This document shows positions 55,397-64,000 of a DNA stretch of 64,000 bases, piece by piece; positions within the stretch are counted from its first letter, which is position 1; every line of letters begins with the position of its first letter. The stretch is from positions 130,249 to 194,248 of the forward strand of contig PDHQ01000035.1 in assembly GCA_003339415.1 (NCBI GenBank), written 5' to 3'. Below the pieces are notes generated by a model. The model had not been told where the DNA came from. It searched no databases and worked only from the letters and a program-made list of their open reading frames with translations. This DNA comes from Ophiocordyceps camponoti-saundersi (nom. inval.) (lineage: Eukaryota; Ascomycota; Sordariomycetes; Hypocreales; Ophiocordycipitaceae). A program made the translations under genes and the position numbers.

Positions 55397-57357
55397 CGTG
55401 ACCAATGGCGGTGGGAACACTGCATGTGATGTGGGCAAGGGGGGGGGGGGGGGGGGGTCGAGACGAAGTCTGAGAGGTAGAAGAGAAGGAGACGATATAG
55501 ACGGGGAAAAAGGCCGAAGATGGAGAGGAGGAGAGACGGAGATGCAGATATAGAGAGAAAGGAGGATGAGAGATAAGTGAGAAGAGAGAGAGAGAAGGAT
55601 GGAGAGCCTAGAGGTGGTGGTGGTGGTAGCCTGGTAGGTAGCAGGTGGTTTAATGGCCAAAAAAGGCGGGCGGGCGCGGGCAGGCCACGAGATTACCCGG
55701 ACATTCGAATGTACCTGTACCTCGGCGGGGCAAGGTTATCGGAGCAACGAGACAGTACGGATACTCGGCCGCTGGCCTTTGCTGGACGCACAGGTATCGC
55801 GCAGAGGCCAATGGTGGGATTGTGACGATGGGTCCGTTGCAAGGGAAGCGAGCAGAAGCATTGCTTGCGTTTCCCCTTGAGTGTCTTGCTGCGATTATCT
55901 TGTCTCTGTGCCCTGCCTTGGCAGCGTACGGTGTCAATCGATGGAGGTTTACTGTACGGTTTACTGTACGGCCTGTTAGTGGATTGTTTTCTGACGGACT
56001 GACGAAGCGGCACGATATGAAAGAGTGCTACTAATCGTGTTATAGTATGTGTGCATGTACGGATATGGTGTGTATTTATGTAGGTAGGTAGAGGTAGGTA
56101 GGTAGGTAGGTAGGTATGTGCATCCGCCATCCGTGGGCATGAATCCCATGAGACGAAGCTGCAACTACTTTCCTCGCATCGGCTGATCCTGCTCGTCGGA
56201 TATTCCCCCTTTCGGTTACTCCTCATCCGTCCGCAGCAAGCCAACAGGGAGGAGGCATTGCTGATGGATGGAAGTTTGGTCTCCGCCTCCGCCTTGCTCC
56301 CTTACAGCTGAGCGGTGGCAATTCTGGTCTGGGCATCATGTGCATCCGCAAGTAGTTGTGTATGGATGTGTGTCTGCCTGTTTGTATGCATACATACATA
56401 CATACATTAATGTATGTAAGTTAAATTCGTGCGTGGGTACGGATAGTATATATGTATGTAGGTTGATGGACTCGAAGTAGGTCCGTAAGCCTGTATATAC
56501 TGGTAGGTATGTAGTAGGCATGTGTGTATGGCACATACATACATACATACCTCATACATGCTGCTGCGCAGTAGCAGGTTGGTAGCTACTATATCAAGAT
56601 ACTGGTCCTTTTTGCTTCAGCCGTCAGCCTGGAGTCACGGCACGGCAAAGTAGAGCGAGAATCGGCGGGCGAATCAAAGAGACGCAAACCTTGGCCTGCC
56701 ATATCATTGTACCTAGTAAAGCATTGGCATTTGGCACAAGAGGAAACTGGTGGTCGCCCTGCAGTTCACGTGATCCTGCTGTCGAGTGTCGACTGTCGAG
56801 TGTCCGATGGACGGATGGGTCGCGGTCGTCACATCCGACTCTGACTGACTCACCGTCCGTCTCACTCACTCACTCACTCTCTCTCTCTTGTCGATGCGAG
56901 CAATCTTTCTTTACACTGGGTCAACTAACTGTGTGTCATCACTCCCGCAGCACCAACAACCGCCGGCAAACAGATCTTGGCCCTACATACATACATACAT
57001 GCATCAGCAGCAGCATACCACTACCCTCCTCCTCGTCGATACACTGTAGATAGATCAGCTTAGGGGGGACGAACACGAGAAACAAACTCATCTCTCAACT
57101 TCCATTTGCAAACGGCCCTACACAGTGTCCGCTGACGATTACCGTGGCTACCTACTTAGCTACCTACCTAGGTAGGTGGTCATCTTATCGGGAGTCATAG
57201 CCTACTAGCTGATGACTCCATCCTCGTTAGCCCTGAAATTTCCATACCAGTCCGGGCATGGCGACGTAACTTCACTTATAGCCTCGCCCTCGCCGACCAG
57301 TTCTTCTCCCGAATTGGTCAGTTTGAAAGAGAGAGCAGACGCGTCGAGTCGCGCACC
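55397..57357. promoter_or_regulatory. Divergent intergenic region between CAC2 and the ABC transporter
   Basis: Almost 2 kb. A G run of about 20 (55438-55457), GTAGGTAGGTAGG at about 56075-56112, CATACATACATAC near 56388-56405, TACGGATA words, a CACGTG at 56767-56772 and CACTCACTCACTC near 56865 are visible. Short frames show no domains. The last 300 bp contain CTACCTACCTAGGTAGGTGG near 57160. Confidence 0.4.
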
Positions 57358-60300
57358 ATGGACCGACAAGTCGCATTCGCTGCCGCCTCTCTGGCCATCG
57401 CCGCTCTCACCACGCTGCCGGCCCTGCATGCCCTCTTCTATCAGATCCGTCGTCGCACTCCAAAGGACCATTTTTACCAGGACAAAGACGGCAGTAGTAC
57501 GCCCGAGACCGTCGCCGCTTTCTCCAATACGGCATCAAAGGCTGCCATTTTGGCTTTGTCCGTCCTGGCTCTGGCCTCCAGCATTGCTTCTGCCGTTCTG
57601 ACCACGGCCAACTCGAGATTGGTCCTTGAAACTTGGCTGGTTGTTGGTTCTTGGGTAAGCCGGGCCGCCCTACTCCATTGTTCCCGTTTTGACGACCTGC
57701 AGGCTGTCGTGCTGCTGCAGGCATTATCTTTATCTGCCAACCGGACGCCTGTCAGGGTCCACGACCTCGGCCTTTGGGCCTTTTTCGCCTGCTTGTCCGC
57801 CCTTGCGGCCACCGTCTTCCAGGCTGTCCATGTCCGCTGGCTGGAGCGGCCCCTTGAGGATTCCTCGCTCATCCTGCGCCTTGTCAATAGCTTTATCGGT
57901 GTCGCCCTGCTATTTGCCTGCCTCTCCATCCCACGCCGTCCCCGTGTCTTCTACAAGGGCCAGCCTGTCGATGATGAGTGGACCGTTTCGGCCATCAACA
58001 GACTTACCTGGACTTGGGCCGGTGCGCTTCTACAGACGGCCCGCGGCAAGGGGGATCTTGACACGCGAGATATTCCACAGCCGGATCATTTCATCCGAGC
58101 CCAAAGCCTCGTCGCGGCCTGGCCCGACACCAACCTCCAGGGCAAGCTTTTGCGCTCCATCTTCCGCGCCTATGGTTGGCGTCTCGCTTTGCAATGGGTC
58201 ATCACAATTGGACGATGCGCCTTGGGGATTTTACCCTTTTGGGCCATGTTGCGACTGGTCCAGATTCTGGAGAAGAAAAGCTCAGGCGAATTTTCTGCTA
58301 CAGAGCTCTCCCTCGTCCTTCTCATGGGTGTCTGCACCATGGCCGAGCAGGTGAAATTTCATCCTACCTAATCACGAACCCGTCGCTCTGTCTTCTGACA
58401 AGTAAAAAAAAACCGCAGTGGATCGATGGCTGGGTCGTCTGGTACGCCATCACAAGGCTTTGCATTCCCGCTCGAGGCCAGCTCTCAGCCCTCGTCTTCG
58501 AAAAGTCCCTGCGACGGAAGAATGTCCGAGCAGCCGGTAAGCCGGAAGACGATACCGCAGACGACGACAAGGATGGCAATGGCAAGGATGACGACTCGGA
58601 CTCGGCCCAAGAGTCTTCCGTCACCAAGTCACGCCAGGCCATTGTGAATCTCGTCGGCGTCGACTCCAAGCACATTTCTGATTTCCTCATGATACAGTTT
58701 TATATAATCAATAGCGTCGGCAAGCTCTTCATCTACTCGGCCTTTCTCGTGCAACTGATAGGATGGCTACCCTATGGGGCGGGAATTCTCGCCTGGGCGC
58801 TCGTCCTGCCCGTCAATACCTGGGTTTCCAAACTTTACATCAAGGCCGAAGACGGCCTCATGAAGACGAGAGACAGCAAGTTGGCCGTTGTCAATGAGGC
58901 GCTGCTTGGCATGCGCCAGATCAAGTTCTCGGCGCTTGAGAGCCAGTGGGAGGCCAAGATCCTCAAGATGCGAGAGACTGAGCTGGGCAAGATCAGGCGA
59001 GTCTTCGCCGCCGACACGGTGCTTTTCTTCTGCTGGGTGGCCAGCCCCATTCTGCTGGCTGCGGCATCATTGGCCGTTTACGCTTCTGTCCACGGCATCC
59101 TTTCTCCGTCCGTCGCCTTCGTCAGCGTCGGCATCTTCAAGAGCCTCGAAGTCTCGCTTTCGGCTCTTCCCGAACTCTTGGCCGGCGGTCTGGACACGCT
59201 CGTTTCCATCCGCCGGATCGAGACGTACCTGAGCGGCCCGGAAATGCAAAAGACGCTGTCTGAGGGCGTCGACGTCGGCTTTGATAATGCCACCATTGCC
59301 TGGCCCGTAGATGCCGAGGTGCCGGATGAAGATCGCTTCATCCTGCGCGATGTGGACCTCACTTTTCCCGCGGGAGAGCTGTCGGTCATTTCTGGCAAGA
59401 CAGGCACGGGCAAGAGCCTGCTGCTCAACGCCCTCATCGGCGAAGCCGACCTGCTGAAGGGCACCATCTACATGCCGCCGACGACGCCGCCACTGGAGAG
59501 GAACGACGGTAAAGCGCACCCTGGCAATTGGATTCTCTCGGGCTCGCTGGCCTACGTCGGCCAGTCTCCGTGGCTGGAGAGCGCTTCCTTCCGAGACAAC
59601 ATTCTGTTTGGGCTGCCTCTGCTGGAGGATCGATACGACCAGGTGCTCGACGCTTGCGCCCTCAAGAGAGACCTGGAAATCCTGACGGACGGCGATCAGA
59701 CAGAGTTGGGCGCCAATGGGATCAACCTGAGCGGTGGACAGAAGTGGCGCGTCACCCTGGCACGCGCCATCTACTCGCGGGCCGAAATCCTCGTCATGGA
59801 TGACATCTTCAGCGCCGTTGACGCTCATGTGGGCCGTCACATCTTCGAAAAGTGTATAGCAGGCGACATCTGTCGCGGCAGGACGAGGATACTCGTCACC
59901 CATCACGTCACCCTCGTCCAGTCTCATACCAAGTATGTCGTCGAGCTTGGAGACGGCACCGTGGAGCACCATGGTCTACTTTCCGAGCTTGCCGAGGACA
60001 CGCTGCAGAAGATTAAGAGTCACGAGCAGACGGAGACGGAGGCGGCAGGGAAGAAGAAGTCGAGGAAGAACAGTATGGGCGTCGTCGAGCCCGGACCCTC
60101 GTCCGCTTCGGACCCTGCTGAGGGGGAGACCAACATGGATATTCCACCTGCGCTTCCGCCCAAGGCCGGCAAAAAGTTCATCGTCGACGAAGCTCGCGAG
60201 AAGGGCATGGTGAAACGACATGTCTACGCCACGTACATGCGAAGCAGCGGCGGCTCTTTCTTCTGGATCGTCTGCGCCATCATCTATGCTGCCTTCGAGG

Positions 60301-62191
60301 CCGGCAATTTAGGTAAGACAGAGCTCACGAAGGCGAGAGGAGACCGCACTGACCTGTTCATCTTATTCGTGCCCCTTCAGGACGTAACTGGTGGCTTCAG
60401 AAGTGGACAGACGACACCCAAACCCAGGACGCTGCCACAGAGCACGGCATGGCTTACGGCCTTTCCCTCCAGCACAGCGTGCAGCATGCCGCTCTTCGCA
60501 CGGGAGTCCCCCATGATGCCCCGAGGCCCCTGTCCTTTTATCTCGGCATCTACGTTGCTCTGGCTGCAGGCAGCGGCATCATCGGGACCCTGCGGTTCCT
60601 GTGGTCGTTCGTCATGAGCATCAAGGCTAGCAAGGCTTTGTTCGAGCAAATCCTGTATGCCGTTTTGCGAACCAAGCTCCGGTGGATAGACACGGTTCCC
60701 GTCGGACGCATCCTCAACCGACTGACGGCCGATTTCGACATCATCGACAACAGGCTGACGGTGGACTTTGGCTTCCTGTTCTGGCGCTTGCTGGGCCTAC
60801 TGGGCATCATCGTCGCCGCCATCCTCGTATCAACGTCGATCCTGCCGCTGGCCGCCATCCTCATCCTCATCGCCGGTCTCGTCGGCAGGAGATTCATGGA
60901 GGGCGCCCGACCGGTCAAGCGGCTCGAGAGCACTGCCAAGTCACCCGTCTTCGAGCTCTTCAACGCGACACTCGCCGGCGTGTCGCTGCTGAGGGCTTTT
61001 CACAAGACGGGCGTCTACGTCGAACGCATGTATGGTCTTCTCGACTCTTGGGACGCGCTGAGCGTCAACGTCTGGCTGCTGAACCGATGGCTGGGCTTCC
61101 GCATGGCCCTCATCGGCACGCTCTTTACCACCCTCGTCGGCATCATCGTCGTCGGCTCACCCCTGGTGGATGCCGCCATGGCCGGTTTCACCCTTTCCTT
61201 CGCCCTCGACTTCTCCGGCAACATGCTCATGGCTATCCGGGGCTACGCCTCGCTCGAACTGGACATGAACGCGGCTGAGCGTGTCGTCGAATACACCGAG
61301 GTAGAGACGGAGGATCAGGGCGGCGTCGAACCGCCGGCTGCGTGGCCGACGTCGGGACGCGTACAGGTGCAAGACCTCGTAGCCGGCTACGCGGACGACC
61401 TGCCACCGGTGCTCAAGGGAATCTCGTTCGACATCGCCGACAACGAGAGAGTGGGCGTCATCGGTCGCACCGGGGCCGGCAAGTCGTCCCTCACCTTGGC
61501 GCTCTTTCGCTTCATCGAGGCCCGATCTGGCCGTGTCCTCATCGATGGGCTGGACATTTCCGGGGTCAGTCTCGGCAGCCTACGCTCTCGGCTGGCCATC
61601 ATCCCTCAAGATCCCGTTCTCTTCTCCGGTACGGTCCGGAGCAACCTGGACCCCTTTAACCAACACACCGACGACGAGTTGCGCGACAGCCTTTCCCGGG
61701 TCCACCTGATCGATTCGGAGCCCGGGACTCCCTCGGCGGAAGGGTCGGGCTCCGGCTCCGGCTCCGGCTCGGAAGCGTCGCCGCAAAACGCCAACATCTT
61801 CCGCGACCTCTACAGCGGCATCTCCGAGTCCGGCGGGAACCTCTCGCAGGGCCAGCGCCAGCTCCTTTGCATCGCCCGCGCCATCGTCTCCCGCCCCAAA
61901 ATCATGGTCCTCGACGAGGCGACGTCGGCCGTCGACATGGCCACGGACGCTCTCATCCAGCGCAGCATCCGCGAGCAGTTCCGCGACAGCACCCTCATCG
62001 TCATCGCTCATCGTCTCAGCACAATTGCAGATTTCGATCGCATACTCGTCCTTTCCGACGGACGCGTCGTCGAGTTCGGCTCCCCTAAGGAGCTTTGGCA
62101 TCGTACCGGTGGGCTGTTTCGCGCCATGTGTGATCATAGCGGTGAGAAGGAGAGGCTCACTGAGGTGATCACGGGTCACGGCCAGACATGA
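57358..62191 (+). CDS. ABCC-type (MRP-like) full ABC transporter
   Basis: Exons 57358-58350, 58419-60312 and 60381-62191 (both introns 68 bp) give 1,565 residues. About 300 hydrophobic residues precede the first core, as in long-form ABCC proteins with a TMD0. NBD1 has Walker A SGKTGTGKS (about residue 656), signature LSGGQKWRVTLARA and Walker B ILVMDDIFSAVD, with Asp where the catalytic Glu is usual. NBD2 has Walker A IGRTGAGKS (about 1325), signature LSQGQ, and Walker B IMVLDEATSAVD with Glu. This asymmetry (degenerate first ATP site) is typical of ABCC exporters. Vacuolar or plasma-membrane export of conjugates, metabolites or drugs is likely; the substrate is unknown. An Asp-rich insert (about residues 375-400) and a charged linker with GKKKSRKN lie in cytosolic parts. 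A GSGSGSGSGSE repeat sits between the NBD2 Walker A and signature. Confidence 0.92.
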
Positions 62192-62394
62192 AAGGGGTGA
62201 AGACGGGGAGGCAGAGCATAACCTGATACGTTTGGTTTCGTTTTTTCCTTTGTCTTGTTGGATTCCTTTTCTTTATTTTCTTCTCAAAAGACGGCGATGA
62301 ACATGCATGGACGGCTATAAGAAACACGAGCAAGAGAGCGAAGCATAGTCTATATCGTTTCAGAGCGAAGTTTGTTTGTTCTTCTTTTACTTTA

Positions 62395-62443
<49 letters not shown>

Positions 62444-62636
62444 GAAGATGGTTTTTCCCGGGGAAAAGTATCAAGCTCTCTCATTCTTGTCCGCATCGTA
62501 TATAGAAAGTATGAAAGTCTAAGATCAAAAATGAAAAGCGTCGACAAATGTAAAGCAGCAAACGAGGTTGCGATGAAAGGAAACCCCAATAGCAAAAGCA
62601 AAAGCAGAGCACACACAAGCAAAACACAACAACTCT
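62192..62636. other. Convergent 3' region with (GA)n microsatellite
   Basis: These 445 bp lie between two convergent stop codons. A (GA)n tract of about 45 bp at 62398-62442 is the main feature. Nothing coding is seen. Confidence 0.5.
62398..62442. repeat. (GA)n microsatellite
   Basis: About 22 GA dinucleotides in tandem, in the shared 3' region. Confidence 0.9.
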
Positions 62637-64000
62637 TCACTCAAGCGATGAAGCAAAGTCCCCAAAAGCCCGAGCAAGCTCAACAACAGGAGCCAAATGG
62701 CTCAGACGAACGGTAACGCCATCGAGCTCAGACGAAGAGGCATCGTCCTCAGCCAGCGCAAGAGCAGTCTGCAAAGCGTTACGAATCTCCCTCCCGTTCG
62801 CGTCGGGGAGGAGACCAACAGCGGACCTGACGGCGTCGCTGACGCGGACGCGACCGCGGGAAAGGCGCTCGAGCCTATCGCAGGCGTTGGACCAGATCAG
62901 GCGGCGGTGGTCGTCGGTGAGGTCCCCGTAGTGAAGGGCGACGTGGATCCTGCTGAGGAAGGCCCTGTCGAAGGAGCGGACGCGATTGGTCGTCAGGATG
63001 AGGACGCCTCGGTAGTACTCCAGGGCGCGGAGGAAGAGGGCTACGAGGCCGTTTCGGGACACGTCGCACGGGCGGCGCTTTTCGAGGTAGACGTCGGCCT
63101 CGTCGAGGAGGACGAGGGCGCCGTATCGTTGGCCCAGGCCGAGGAAGTAGTTGAGCCTCGACTCGACCAGCTGCTCGGTAGCCGAGAGGCCCAGGTCGCC
63201 GCTCGTGAGGGATAGAAGCGGCCGGTTGGTGAGCTCGGCCATGCACTCGGCCGTGCAGGTCTTGCCGACGCCGGGCTGGCCGTGGAGGAGAAGGATGCGA
63301 CCCTCTCCTTTATTGCGGACGAAGTCGCCTGCCCAAGGCTCGACTCGATCACGGGAAGAAGTGAACTGGCCGACGAGAGCCTTGACGGTTCGCTTGGTGT
63401 CTTCGTCGATGACGAGCTGGCCAAAGGCATCCTTATCCGGCTGGAGAGGCCTCAGCTTGGCAACGTGTAGCGTCGCCCAGCGTCGCGTGCCGAGGACGAA
63501 GCCCGGGATGACCTTGCTGCAGACGAGGAAGAAGAAGTTGACGTTTTGCTCCGGAGTTCTGTCGCTGACCGGGTCCAGGTCCTCGAAGCCGTAAAAGGGG
63601 CTCCTGATGTCGCTCCTCGGCCGCTCTTGACCACAGGCCCGACATCCGCACCGCGGCGCGTTCTGCGGGAGACGATGTCTTCCCATCCTGAGAGGGAACA
63701 TGCGTGGTGGCATGGGAGGAGGAGGATGAGGAGGAAGGGGAGTGTGAGGAGTAGTCCATCCACGCGTCGGAGACCGATCCTCGACGCCGAACCTGTCAAA
63801 GCCGGCTCCGTCGCAGATGACGCGGCCCTTCATAAAGCCCGTTTGCGACTCTTCCTCCTCCTCACTCGGCCAGGCCTTCAGCAGCATGCCTTCGTATTGC
63901 ATGTATGTCGGACGCTGGAGCAGCTCCCAGTAAAGCTTGCCGTCGTCCGTCTGCTTATCGCGCATACTTCGCCCTCCTTGAGCCTCCCAGTCCTCGGGCC
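62637..64000 (-). CDS. AAA+ ATPase of the fungal BCS1-like/CDC48-like group with N-terminal accessory domain, partial (5' end beyond right edge)
   Basis: The frame is open from 64000 to the stop at 62637, showing 453 residues. An internal ATG at 63965 exists, but the codons before it (EDWEAQGGRS) look like protein, so the true start lies outside. The visible N-terminal part, LYWELLQRPTYMQYEGMLL then KGRVICDGAGFDRFG, resembles the accessory domain found in many filamentous fungi. The ATPase has Walker A GQPGVGKT (near 63285-63262), Walker B ALVLLDEADVYLEKR, sensor-1 LILTTNRVRSFDRAF and the arginine-finger-like SRIHVALHY, then a small C-terminal lid with GREIRNALQTALALAE. A second AAA module is absent. 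Substrate and role are unknown. These proteins form large families in Pezizomycotina. No intron is evident. Confidence 0.85.
   Translation of the reverse strand, partial: PEDWEAQGGRSMRDKQTDDGKLYWELLQRPTYMQYEGMLLKAWPSEEEEESQTGFMKGRVICDGAGFDRFGVEDRSPTRGWTTPHTPLPPHPPPPMPPRMFPLRMGRHRLPQNAPRCGCRACGQERPRSDIRSPFYGFEDLDPVSDRTPEQNVNFFFLVCSKVIPGFVLGTRRWATLHVAKLRPLQPDKDAFGQLVIDEDTKRTVKALVGQFTSSRDRVEPWAGDFVRNKGEGRILLLHGQPGVGKTCTAECMAELTNRPLLSLTSGDLGLSATEQLVESRLNYFLGLGQRYGALVLLDEADVYLEKRRPCDVSRNGLVALFLRALEYYRGVLILTTNRVRSFDRAFLSRIHVALHYGDLTDDHRRLIWSNACDRLERLSRGRVRVSDAVRSAVGLLPDANGREIRNALQTALALAEDDASSSELDGVTVRLSHLAPVVELARAFGDFASSLE

Noticed and set aside
1..64000. CRISPR array, insertion sequence or prophage
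   Set aside because: The DNA is eukaryotic with spliceosomal introns; the regular repeats seen are microsatellites without spacers.

Overview
This window looks like nuclear DNA of a filamentous ascomycete (Pezizomycotina), most likely a Sordariomycete and plausibly Hypocreales. The genes carry short GT-AG introns (54 to 165 bp) with CTAAC/CTGAC-like branch sites. The coding DNA is GC-rich, and the only transposon has been destroyed by CpA to TpA mutation, the signature of repeat-induced point mutation (RIP). The species assignment is inference from protein style, not a database match.

Layout. 1-418: 5' end of a PP-Z protein phosphatase gene, leaving the left edge. 2.9-8.0 kb: a SUR7/PalI-type membrane protein and a WDR6/Trm734-like WD40 protein. 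9.5 kb: a two-exon gene for a very small secreted cysteine-containing protein. 11.5-14.5 kb: mitochondrial ATP synthase subunit g, convergent with a seven-exon LaeA/UMTA-like methyltransferase. 14.5-18.9 kb: gene-poor, microsatellite-rich. 18.9-30.4 kb: TFIIA large subunit, Cdc20, a kelch-BTB protein and an Sfp1-like zinc-finger regulator. 30.4-45.1 kb: about 14.7 kb with no believable gene. It holds an assembly gap, a 6,176-bp Ty1/copia LTR retrotransposon saturated with RIP (31949-38124) and a 383-bp foldback element with a 9-bp target duplication (43189-43571). 45.1-55.4 kb: a compact housekeeping block of Rcf2, a kelch protein with an acidic microsatellite, Dus3, Pex13 and CAF-1 subunit Cac2. 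57.4-64 kb: a full-length ABCC-type ABC transporter convergent with an AAA+ ATPase that leaves the right edge.

The genes are mostly core cellular functions: transcription (TOA1, SFP1), cell cycle (CDC20), chromatin assembly (CAC2), tRNA modification (DUS3, TRM734-like), mitochondria (ATP20, RCF2) and peroxisomes (PEX13). There is no secondary-metabolite cluster and no operon-like logic. I found no new multi-gene system. The most distinctive things are the two mobile elements, with internally consistent target duplications and RIP boundaries, the small secreted protein, and a repeated intergenic vocabulary (TACGGATA, CATA and CCTA tracts).
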